NCBI GenBank assembly: GCA_023395435.1
Contig: JAEWZG010000027.1
Location: 1-5,793 of the forward strand
Direction of reading: 5' to 3'
Length of the DNA stretch: 5,793 nucleotides
Origin: Bacillota bacterium
GTDB taxonomy: Bacteria > Bacillota > Clostridia > Oscillospirales > Ruminococcaceae
Positions 1 to 5,793 of the stretch are shown piece after piece. The translations under genes and the position numbers were made by a program. Each line of letters opens with the position of its first letter. Position 1 is the stretch's first letter. The notes under the pieces are model-generated. The model was not told the origin of the DNA and ran no database searches. It was given only the letters and a program-made list of their open reading frames with translations.

Positions 1-95
1 AAGCGTTAATGATTTTTCCATAGTACTACTGTCTGAAGGTAATTATGATGGGCTACTATGTGTATCATAATAACTTTAGAAAGAGGTGAAAGATA

Positions 96-299
96 GTGAA
101 AGAGGGAATTCATCCAAAATATGAAGATACTACTATCACATGTGCTTGTGGCGAAGTAATCAATACTCGCTCAACAAAGAAGGACATTAAAGTTGAAATT
201 TGCTCAAAATGTCATCCATTCTTCACAGGTAAGCAGAAGCTTATTGATACAGGCGGACGTGTTGACAGATTCAACAAGCGTTTCAATCTTAGTAAGTAA
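96..299 (+). CDS. rpmE: 50S ribosomal protein L31 (zinc-binding, C+ type)
   Basis: Encodes a 67-residue L31, a late-assembling protein of the large ribosomal subunit that helps bridge to the small subunit. Length and sequence fit bacterial L31: the N-terminal MKEGIHPKY, four zinc-ligand cysteines as C16-x-C18 and C36-x2-C39, followed by HPF(F/Y)TGKQK (40-48) and the GGRVDRFNKRF tail (53-63). All four cysteines make this the C+ form; zinc-free C- paralogues lack them. The start is GTG at 96, placed by the family N-terminus and by an AGAGGTG ribosome binding site at 82-88; no ATG gives a better fit. The gene is probably monocistronic, since a strong terminator follows 17 bases after the stop. 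Identity is secure; only the upstream promoter is unclear. Confidence 0.97.
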   Translation: MKEGIHPKYEDTTITCACGEVINTRSTKKDIKVEICSKCHPFFTGKQKLIDTGGRVDRFNKRFNLSK

Positions 300-315
300 T
301 TTTCTTATAAGAGCT

Positions 316-348
316 AATCCGGAATTAATTTTTAATTCCGGATTTTTT
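316..348 (+). terminator. Intrinsic terminator after rpmE
   Basis: A perfect 12-bp inverted repeat has its left arm at 316-327 (AATCCGGAATTA) and right arm at 333-344, with a 5-base loop. A run of six T (343-348) starts within the last two stem bases. The stem has a GC-containing core (CCGG) and AT-rich ends. There is no matching T-run on the opposite strand, so it acts in the + direction only, ending the rpmE transcript. Confidence 0.93.
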
Positions 349-375
349 GCATTAATCGAAAAAAAGTGATATAAT
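347..375 (+). promoter_or_regulatory. Sigma-A type promoter with extended -10 for the YigZ family gene
   Basis: TTGCAT (347-352, -35, 4 of 6 bases matching TTGACA) is followed by a 17-base spacer and a perfect TATAAT -10 (370-375). TG at 367-368 gives the extended form TGATATAAT. The expected transcription start is near 382, leaving a leader of about 30 bases before the ATG at 414. The -35 shares two bases with the T-run of the rpmE terminator. This promoter may also feed the downstream dgt-dnaG-rpoD genes, because no terminator is visible after the YigZ gene. Confidence 0.85.
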
Positions 376-413
376 AATATTTGTATACCAATTTAGTAAA
401 GTATGAGGTTGAA

Positions 414-1034
414 ATGGGATATAAAACGATTTATGAAAAAGCTGAGGCCAGTTTTGTTGAGAAAAAATCTGAATTTATCGGTTATATAGCACCAGTCAAG
501 ACAAATGACGAGGCTGTAGAGTTCATTAATTCAATAAAAGCTATGCACAGGAAGGCTACTCACAACGTGTATGCATATATTTTAAGACAGGATAACATCA
601 CCCGATATTCAGATGATGGTGAGCCACAGGGTACTGCCGGCGTTCCTGTCCTTGATATTCTTCAGAAAGAAGGTTTGACCGATGTCTGTGTAGTTGTGAC
701 ACGTTATTTTGGTGGGATACTTCTTGGCGGTGGCGGACTTGTAAGAGCATATTCTCACGGCTGTAAGATTGCTGTTGACGCCGCAAGAGTAATGAATATG
801 TGCAACTGCCATGAGCTTCTGATAATTGCAGACTATAATCTTTATGGGAAGATTAATTACATTCTTCCTGATTATGAAGTTAAGATATTATCAACTGAAT
901 TTACTGACGATGTGGCCATAAAGCTTCTTGTCAAAAGCGAGTTTTTGAAGGAGCTTTCCAATGAGATTATTGATATAACGAATGGAAAAGTCTATATAAA
1001 TAAGTCAGAAGAGAAATTTGCAGATTTTGCATAA
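414..1034 (+). CDS. YigZ/IMPACT (UPF0029) family protein
   Basis: A 206-residue protein of the YigZ family, whose bacterial members are named after E. coli YigZ and share their N-terminal domain with eukaryotic IMPACT (an inhibitor of Gcn2 signalling). The bacterial role is not well defined; a link to translation or RNA is proposed for the family. The IMPACT-like domain (about residues 1-120) shows HNVYAYILR (50-58), SDDGEPQGTAGVP (66-78) and the signature VTRYFGG (95-101) followed by GGGGLVRAYS (105-114). The C-terminal part (about 135-200) fits the DUF1949 ferredoxin-like domain. Length matches the usual 200-210. The ATG at 414 is chosen because GAGG lies at 405-408. An in-frame TTG at 381 lies at or before the predicted transcription start near 382, so the longer reading is unlikely. 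Confidence 0.93.
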   Translation: MGYKTIYEKAEASFVEKKSEFIGYIAPVKTNDEAVEFINSIKAMHRKATHNVYAYILRQDNITRYSDDGEPQGTAGVPVLDILQKEGLTDVCVVVTRYFGGILLGGGGLVRAYSHGCKIAVDAARVMNMCNCHELLIIADYNLYGKINYILPDYEVKILSTEFTDDVAIKLLVKSEFLKELSNEIIDITNGKVYINKSEEKFADFA

Positions 1035-1125
1035 AATAATTTTTGAAAATTAAAGGTATTTGCACTCTTTTTTTGTATATATATATGTAATGCTTTTTTA
1101 TGCTTATATAGTGAATGGAGATCAT

Positions 1126-1311
1126 ATGGGAATTCTTATTGATGGTCTGAAATTAGGCATTTTAGTATTAACTGCTATACTTTTCGTCGTAATAGTTTTC
1201 AGGATATTCATTAAGCTTTTTGTTTATACTGATACAAAAATTATTGACTTGAAAATTCCCGATTTTGTTGGAATGTCAAAAAGACTTTTAGCAAAAAAGG
1301 AAGATAAATAA
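1126..1311 (+). CDS. Small single-pass membrane protein, unknown function
   Basis: Predicted 61-residue protein that I do not recognise. It has a short N-terminus (MGILIDGLK), one hydrophobic segment at about residues 10-33 with R26 and K30 near its end, then a soluble tail of about 28 residues ending in a basic stretch (KRLLAKKEDK). The charge bias after the segment predicts N-out, C-in topology. The start at 1126 is supported by GGAG at 1117-1120. Upstream in-frame starts (TTG 1060, ATG 1090, GTG 1111) lack good binding sites, though ATG 1090 would add a hydrophobic lead. Its stop codon overlaps by one base an ATG at 1311 that opens the dGTPase frame, which suggests co-translation and a real gene. 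The N-terminus loosely recalls OadG-type decarboxylase gamma subunits, but this is weak. Confidence 0.62.
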   Translation: MGILIDGLKLGILVLTAILFVVIVFRIFIKLFVYTDTKIIDLKIPDFVGMSKRLLAKKEDK

Positions 1312-1370
1312 TGCTTGATAACGGCCACAGAAAAACTGAAAACAATACAACTAACATACTGGGGGATAAT

Positions 1371-2363
1371 ATGACACCGAGAGAACAGACCGAACAGATT
1401 GAGGCTTCAACACTAAGTAAAGAAGCTTCACTTTCAATGCGGACAAGAGGGCGACGTATCCCACAAGCAAAATGTCCGATAAGAACAGAATATCAACGTG
1501 ACCGTGATAGAATTATTCACTCAAATGCCTTCCTGCGATTAAAACATAAAACACAGGTTTATCTTATACCTACAGGTGATCATTATAGAACTCGAATGAC
1601 ACATACTCTTGAGGTAGCACAGATTGCAAGAACAATTACAAGGGCATTGCGTCTTAATGAAGATCTGGCTGAAGCTATTGCACTTGGTCACGATTTGGGG
1701 CATACTCCATTCGGACACGCTGGTGAAGCAATCCTCAATGAGCTTTCACCCACAGGCTTCAAGCATTATCTTCAAAGTGTGCGTGTCGTTGATTATATTG
1801 AAAAGCAAGGCAAGGGACTTAACCTTACATATGAAGTGCGAAACGGCATTGCCTGTCACACAAACCAAATGGCAAAAACAAGAGAGGGATATATTGTTCG
1901 CCTTGCTGACAGAATAGCATATATAAATCACGATATTGAGGATTCAATAAGAGCAGGTATTATACAGATAAAACAGCTCCCATCATACCCAGTAAAAATT
2001 CTCGGTAAAACAAAATCAGAGAGAATTACAACTGTGGTATCTTCACTTATTGCAAATGGTCCAGTTGAAATTAAAATGGATACTAATGTTCAGAAGGCAC
2101 AGGATGAGCTTCATTCCTGGATGTATGATAATGTATATAAAAATCCGATTGCAAAAGCTGAAGAAAACAAGGCAAAGTTATTGATTGAAAAGCTGTATAA
2201 CTATTTTTATAAGAACCCTGATAAAATGCCTGATGAATATAAAATCATCATGCAAAAATCTACTAAGGAACAGGCTGTATGCGATTATGTTGCTGGAATG
2301 ACAGATGGATATGCTATAAACTTATTCAATGATTTATTTATCCCAAAGGGTTGGAGTAAATGA
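1371..2363 (+). CDS. dgt: HD-domain deoxyguanosinetriphosphate triphosphohydrolase-like protein
   Basis: A 330-residue HD-superfamily dNTPase. The family hydrolyses dNTPs, classically dGTP, to the deoxynucleoside plus triphosphate and so adjusts dNTP pools in the cytoplasm. Visible motifs are RTEYQRDRDRIIH (38-50), RLKHKTQV (56-63), GDHYRTRMTHTLEVAQIART (69-88, with H78), the HD pair in GHDLGHTPFGHAGE (106-119, H107-D108), and RLADRIAYINHDIED (177-191, with metal-ligand candidate D180). Length fits the shorter clostridial type. ATG 1371 is preferred because MTPREQ matches where family members usually begin, and GGGGG lies at 1361-1365. The alternative ATG at 1311 adds 20 polar residues, has AAGGAAG at 1297-1303 and overlaps the previous stop, so it remains possible. 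The end overlaps the next gene by 4 bases (ATGA). Near the C-terminus MTDGYA (310-315) carries G where I expect R. Confidence 0.93.
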   Translation: MTPREQTEQIEASTLSKEASLSMRTRGRRIPQAKCPIRTEYQRDRDRIIHSNAFLRLKHKTQVYLIPTGDHYRTRMTHTLEVAQIARTITRALRLNEDLAEAIALGHDLGHTPFGHAGEAILNELSPTGFKHYLQSVRVVDYIEKQGKGLNLTYEVRNGIACHTNQMAKTREGYIVRLADRIAYINHDIEDSIRAGIIQIKQLPSYPVKILGKTKSERITTVVSSLIANGPVEIKMDTNVQKAQDELHSWMYDNVYKNPIAKAEENKAKLLIEKLYNYFYKNPDKMPDEYKIIMQKSTKEQAVCDYVAGMTDGYAINLFNDLFIPKGWSK

Positions 2364-2893
2364 TAAAATGCAGAATACCCGATTTACTGACAACTTCAAG
2401 AATAATCTTATCAGTGCTTTTAATTTTTATAAAGCCTTTGTCATTGATGTTTGTTGTAATATACATATTAGCAGGATTATCAGATATGCTTGACGGATTT
2501 CTGGCAAGACGGTTTAAATGCACATCACAAAGAGGAGCATTACTTGATTCAGTTGCTGATGTAATGTTTTTTGCTGTGGCAGCGTATAAGATTTTTCCGA
2601 TCATAAATATCAATAGAATTATTGTATGCTTTTTGCTTGTAATATTGATTATAAAAATAGTGTCTTTAATTGTTGCATATATAAAGTTTCATAAGCTTGG
2701 ATTTATTCATACATATATGAACAAACTTACTGGCTTTTTATTATTTTGTATTCCTGTAATAATCATAATATCAGTAAGATCATCAATACTATTACTGTTG
2801 TGTACCATAGCATTCCTTGCAGCAACTGAAGAACTATATATCAATATAAAATTTAAAGAATATAAAAGCGATAGAAAAAGTTTTAGGAATTAA
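2360..2893 (+). CDS. CDP-alcohol phosphatidyltransferase family membrane protein
   Basis: A 177-residue integral membrane enzyme of the CDP-alcohol phosphatidyltransferase family. These enzymes move a phosphatidyl or related group from a CDP-linked donor to an alcohol, as in phosphatidylglycerophosphate or phosphatidylinositol-phosphate synthesis. The full signature D-x2-DG-x2-AR-x8-G-x3-D-x3-D is present: D42, D45, G46, A49, R50, G59, D63, D67. These aspartates bind the metals and perform catalysis in the family. Hydrophobic segments lie at about 15-40, 64-82, 86-110 and 122-160. HTYMNKLTG (117-125) lies in the second half. The tail is basic and cytoplasmic-looking. The head-group acceptor cannot be read from the sequence, so I give no pgsA label. 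The ATG overlaps the dgt stop as ATGA with GGAG at 2353-2356, only three bases away, pointing to translational coupling. The gene is more AT-rich than its neighbours. Confidence 0.9.
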   Translation: MIKCRIPDLLTTSRIILSVLLIFIKPLSLMFVVIYILAGLSDMLDGFLARRFKCTSQRGALLDSVADVMFFAVAAYKIFPIININRIIVCFLLVILIIKIVSLIVAYIKFHKLGFIHTYMNKLTGFLLFCIPVIIIISVRSSILLLLCTIAFLAATEELYINIKFKEYKSDRKSFRN

Positions 2894-2970
2894 CAGTTTA
2901 ATATTGTTGGCTTTGCGGTCACCCCCAAACCACTTCGCATATAAAACTAAAAATAAATAGGAGGTGTATT
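2894..2970 (+). other. Intergenic gap before dnaG, possible promoter region
   Basis: A 77-base gap between the phosphatidyltransferase gene and dnaG. A GC-richer patch at about 2906-2938 with a CCCCC run (2922-2926) stands out from AT-rich surroundings. A -10-like TATAAA lies at 2940-2945, but no -35 sits at proper distance (TTGCGG at 2913-2918 would need a 21-base spacer). A TGCG/CGCA pair (2914-2917, 2936-2939) gives only a weak hairpin with no T-run, so this is not a terminator. The last part holds the AGGAGGTG ribosome binding site of dnaG (2959-2966). Confidence 0.4.
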
Positions 2971-4719
2971 ATGGTTCTTTCAGAAGATTTTTTATATCAG
3001 CTTAAAAGCGCAAACAGCATTGAGACCATAATGTCCTCTTATACGAACTTAAAACGACGTGGGCATAATTATGTCTGTCTTTGTCCGTTTCATTCTGAAA
3101 AAACACCGTCTTGTACTATTTATACTGATAATCAGAGCTTTTATTGCTTTGGATGTGGTGCTGGGGGCGATGTAATAACCTTCATAATGAAGAGTGAGAA
3201 TTTAAGCTATATTGAAGCAGTAAAATATCTTGCTGAGCGTGCTAATATTGCAATGCCCGAAGATCAGATTGACGATAAAACAGGAAAAATAAAACAACGT
3301 GTGTTTGAGATTAACAGAACTGCCGCCAAATTCTTTTACAACCAACTTAAAAGTCCGGTTGGAAGAAAAGGTCTTGAGTACTTTATAAATAGGGGGCTTT
3401 CGCCCGAAACAATAAAAAAATACGGACTTGGCTTTGCCGAGGATAAATGGACAACCCTCACGAACTATATGCAGTCTGAGGGCTACAAGCAGGACGAGCT
3501 TGTAACAGCGGGGCTATGTGGACGTTCAAAGTCGGGAAGAGTATTTGACGTCTTTCGAAACCGTGTTATCTTCCCCATAATAGATTTAAGAGGGAATGTG
3601 ATTGCCTTTGGTGGGCGTCTTATTGACGGCGAAGGACCAAAGTATTTAAACTCCTCGGATACTCCGGTATTTAAAAAAAGTAGAAATCTTTTTTCTCTTA
3701 ATTTTGCTAAGGATAGTAATGAAAAAAGCCTTATACTTGCTGAAGGATATATGGATGTAATAGCAGTTAATCAAGCGGGTTTTTCAAATGTTGTTGCAAC
3801 TTTGGGGACGGCGCTGACACCAGAACAGGCGCGACTGATGTCACAATATGCCGAAGAAATTATAATTTCATATGATTCTGACGAGGCTGGGCAGAAGGCA
3901 ACCTACCGTGCAATTAATCTCCTTTCGGAAGTTGGTCTTAAGACAAAAATTCTTAAAATCAATGACGCAAAGGACCCTGATGAATTCATTAATAAATTCG
4001 GTTCAACAAGATTCAAGTTGCTCCTTGATAATTCGGAGGGTGCAATAGTCTTTGAAATAAATAAGTGCAAAAACGGTCTTGATATGGATAGTGATGTCGG
4101 AAGAGTTGAATATTTAAGCCGTGTCACAAAGGTTCTGTCGGAAATCATCTCGCCAGTTGAGCGTGAGGTTTACATATCCCGTGTGGCAAGCGAACAGGGA
4201 ATTTCAAAGCAAACTATACTTTATGAGGTCAATTCCATCATCAGAAAACGACAGAATTCGCAGAATAAAAAAGAATGGCGCAATATTACTAATCAAATTG
4301 CTTCAAAGAGGGATAATATTAACCCAGAAGCAGCAAAATACCCTAAGGAAGCAAAAGCCGAAGCGGGAATTATTGCATTTCTCTTTCTGCATCCGGACAA
4401 GCTTTCTGACATAAAGGGGAAATTAAATTCTGACAATTTTGTGACAAGCTTCAACAAAAAGGTATATAAAAGCCTTGTTTCCCACATAGAAAACTCTGTT
4501 GATATTAGTATTTCTATATTTAACAGTGAATTTTCACCTGATGAAATGGGCAAAATATCCGAAATATTGGCTAAATTTCGCGAAATATTGATTACAGAAG
4601 ATACAGTAAATGATTATATTGACGTGCTGTTGTCGCATATTGATGTTAAAGATAAAAATGAAGTTATGAGCGATGAGGATTTTCTCGACTTCTTCAATAA
4701 TCTTAAAAATAAAAAATAA
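2971..4719 (+). CDS. dnaG: DNA primase
   Basis: A complete 582-residue primase that makes the short RNA primers for Okazaki fragments and works with the replicative helicase at the fork. Domains in order: CHC2 zinc-binding domain (about 1-95) with ligands C38-x2-H41 and C59-x2-C62 in CPFHSEKTPS and FYCFGCGAGGD; RNA polymerase core (about 110-430) with RVIFPIIDLRGNVIAFGGR (198-216) and KYLNSSDTPVFKKSRNLF (224-241); TOPRIM metal-binding residues in AEGYMD (257-262, E258, D262) and YDSDEAG (301-307, D302, D304); and a C-terminal helicase-interaction domain (about 460-582), which is less conserved as usual. Length is normal and no key residue is missing. The start is fixed by a perfect AGGAGGTG at 2959-2966. 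rpoD follows after 29 bases with no terminator, the core of the macromolecular synthesis operon. Confidence 0.98.
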   Translation: MVLSEDFLYQLKSANSIETIMSSYTNLKRRGHNYVCLCPFHSEKTPSCTIYTDNQSFYCFGCGAGGDVITFIMKSENLSYIEAVKYLAERANIAMPEDQIDDKTGKIKQRVFEINRTAAKFFYNQLKSPVGRKGLEYFINRGLSPETIKKYGLGFAEDKWTTLTNYMQSEGYKQDELVTAGLCGRSKSGRVFDVFRNRVIFPIIDLRGNVIAFGGRLIDGEGPKYLNSSDTPVFKKSRNLFSLNFAKDSNEKSLILAEGYMDVIAVNQAGFSNVVATLGTALTPEQARLMSQYAEEIIISYDSDEAGQKATYRAINLLSEVGLKTKILKINDAKDPDEFINKFGSTRFKLLLDNSEGAIVFEINKCKNGLDMDSDVGRVEYLSRVTKVLSEIISPVEREVYISRVASEQGISKQTILYEVNSIIRKRQNSQNKKEWRNITNQIASKRDNINPEAAKYPKEAKAEAGIIAFLFLHPDKLSDIKGKLNSDNFVTSFNKKVYKSLVSHIENSVDISISIFNSEFSPDEMGKISEILAKFREILITEDTVNDYIDVLLSHIDVKDKNEVMSDEDFLDFFNNLKNKK

Positions 4720-4748
4720 CTAACCAATAAACATATGGAGGAAATATA

Positions 4749-5793
4749 ATGAGCTATGGTAAAAAAATGAGCATTGAGTCACTGATGGAACAAGGCAAAA
4801 GAAGTGGCCGACTCACGACAAAAGAAATAACAGATACTCTTGAAGAACTTGATTATGATGTTGAACAGATGGACAATTTCTATGATAATTGTGCGTCATA
4901 CAATATAGAAATAATCGATGATATTGCTATTGACAACGATATTGACATTGCAATTGATACGAGTACTGCTGAGGATGAAGTTGACCTTTCATTATCAACT
5001 GACGGTATTTCTATTGATGACCCAGTTAAGATTTATCTGAAAGAAATTGGACGCGTTACTTTACTTTCTGCCGAAGATGAGATCAAGCTCGCAGAGCAAA
5101 TGGCTTCCTCAGATCCAAAGGTAGCTGCTGCTGCAAGAAAGCGTCTTGCTGAAGCAAACCTGAGACTTGTTGTTTCTATTGCAAAAAGATATGTAGGAAG
5201 AGGAATGTCGTTCCTTGATCTTATTCAGGAAGGTAACCTCGGACTAATTAAGGCTGTTGAAAAGTTTGACCATACAAAAGGCTTTAAATTCTCAACATAT
5301 GCAACATGGTGGATAAGACAGGCAATCACAAGAGCAATCGCTGACCAGGCAAGAACAATCCGTATTCCAGTCCATATGGTTGAAACAATAACAAAGGTTA
5401 AAAAAGTTTCAAGTCAGCTTCTTCACAAGAACGGACACGATCCAAGTCCTGATGAAATCGCTGAAGAGCTCAATATGCCGGTCGAAAGAGTAAGAGAAAT
5501 CATGAGAATTGCTCAGGACCCTGTTTCACTTGAAACACCTATCGGTGAAGAGGAAGACAGCCACCTTGGTGATTTTATTCCTGATGAAGATGCACCTGCC
5601 CCGGCAGAAGCTGCATCACTTATACTCCTTAAGGAACAGATAAATCAGGTTTTATCAACATTGACAGAAAGAGAAGAAAAGGTATTAAGACTCCGCTTCG
5701 GGCTTGAAGATGGCCGTTCACGCACACTTGAAGAAGTAGGAAAACAGTTCAACGTAACACGTGAAAGAATACGTCAGATTGAAGCAAAGGCAC
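4749..5793 (+). CDS. rpoD: RNA polymerase primary sigma factor (SigA/RpoD), 3' end cut by window
   Basis: 348 codons of the housekeeping sigma factor, which guides RNA polymerase to -35/-10 promoters. Regions in order: a 1.1-like N-terminus (about 1-50), an acidic linker rich in Ile-Asp (55-80), region 1.2 (DPVKIYLKEIG, 91-101), region 2 (about 134-205) with NLRLVVSIAKRY, DLIQEGNLGLIKAVEKFD and the -10 recognition stretch FSTYATWWIRQAITRAI, region 3 (about 206-282), and region 4 (about 290 onward) with the helix-turn-helix TLEEVGKQF plus RERIRQIEAKA. There is no large insert between regions 1.2 and 2.1, as in Bacillota SigA. The reading frame is open to the window edge; about 20 residues should be missing, so this is truncation by the window and not a broken gene. 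The ATG at 4749 is preceded by GGAGG at 4737-4741. Confidence 0.97.
   Translation, partial: MSYGKKMSIESLMEQGKRSGRLTTKEITDTLEELDYDVEQMDNFYDNCASYNIEIIDDIAIDNDIDIAIDTSTAEDEVDLSLSTDGISIDDPVKIYLKEIGRVTLLSAEDEIKLAEQMASSDPKVAAAARKRLAEANLRLVVSIAKRYVGRGMSFLDLIQEGNLGLIKAVEKFDHTKGFKFSTYATWWIRQAITRAIADQARTIRIPVHMVETITKVKKVSSQLLHKNGHDPSPDEIAEELNMPVERVREIMRIAQDPVSLETPIGEEEDSHLGDFIPDEDAPAPAEAASLILLKEQINQVLSTLTEREEKVLRLRFGLEDGRSRTLEEVGKQFNVTRERIRQIEAKA

Noticed and set aside
1..70. Open frame from the window edge to a TAA at 68-70 (22 codons), and another ending at TAA 7-9, as possible tails of an upstream gene
   Set aside because: Too short to recognise; the codons (several CTA) do not look like the neighbouring genes, and nothing decides between the two frames.
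63..71. -10-like TATCAT (63-68) or CATAAT (66-71) as an rpmE promoter
   Set aside because: No convincing -35 sits 16-18 bases upstream of either, so I could not support a promoter call.
598..812. Two minus-strand open frames inside the YigZ family gene
   Set aside because: They lie antisense to a well-conserved gene and their translations look like nothing known.
1043..1091. Possible promoter before the small membrane protein (TTGCAC at 1060-1065 with TATGTA or TGTAAT near 1084-1091)
   Set aside because: The region is so AT-rich that weak matches are expected; spacers are 18 and 20 bases and no choice stands out.
1624..1931. Overlapping open frames on both strands inside dgt
   Set aside because: Shadows of the conserved HD-domain coding sequence.
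2338..2613. Minus-strand 91-codon frame over the start of the phosphatidyltransferase gene
   Set aside because: Antisense to the catalytic signature of a clear family member.
4560..4590. 10-base direct repeat CGAAATATTG (4560-4569 and 4581-4590) in dnaG
   Set aside because: It encodes repeated EIL residues seven codons apart in a helix of the C-terminal domain; helical periodicity or chance explains it.
4720..4748. Search for a terminator or promoter between dnaG and rpoD
   Set aside because: The 29 bases hold only the rpoD ribosome binding site; no hairpin is visible.

Overview
All genes in this window lie on the + strand. It looks like core chromosome of a low-GC Gram-positive bacterium (Bacillota, class Clostridia). 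A Ruminococcaceae/Oscillospirales-type gut bacterium is my best guess from the protein sequences; this is inference and no database was searched. The supports are AT-rich composition, strong AGGAGG-type ribosome binding sites, a SigA-type primary sigma factor without the large insert of proteobacterial RpoD, and the gene order dGTPase - dnaG - rpoD.

Layout: rpmE (ribosomal protein L31, zinc-binding type, GTG start at 96) ends in a strong intrinsic terminator (316-348). A near-consensus promoter (-35 at 347-352, extended -10 at 367-375) follows at once and drives a YigZ/IMPACT family gene (414-1034). After a 91-base gap with no visible terminator comes a gene for a small single-pass membrane protein (1126-1311). 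It overlaps or abuts an HD-domain dGTPase gene (1371-2363, or from 1311). That gene overlaps by 4 bases a gene for a CDP-alcohol phosphatidyltransferase (2360-2893). A 77-base gap holding an oddly C-rich patch precedes dnaG (primase, complete, 2971-4719). 29 bases later comes rpoD/sigA (4749 to the window end), cut by the window edge about 20 residues before its expected C-terminus.

How the genes fit together: dnaG and rpoD are the core of the classic macromolecular synthesis operon, which ties primer synthesis to housekeeping transcription. The dGTPase is a known neighbour of dnaG in Clostridia and adjusts dNTP pools. The lipid-type transferase between them and the small membrane protein upstream are accessory members whose roles the sequence does not settle. 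With no visible terminator between 1034 and the window end, one transcript from the 347-375 promoter could cover everything downstream, though extra internal promoters are likely.

I see no mobile element, CRISPR array, RNA gene, phage gene or defence system. No stretch longer than about 90 bases lacks a gene. The window appears to be ordinary housekeeping DNA with a few minor points worth checking, not a new system.
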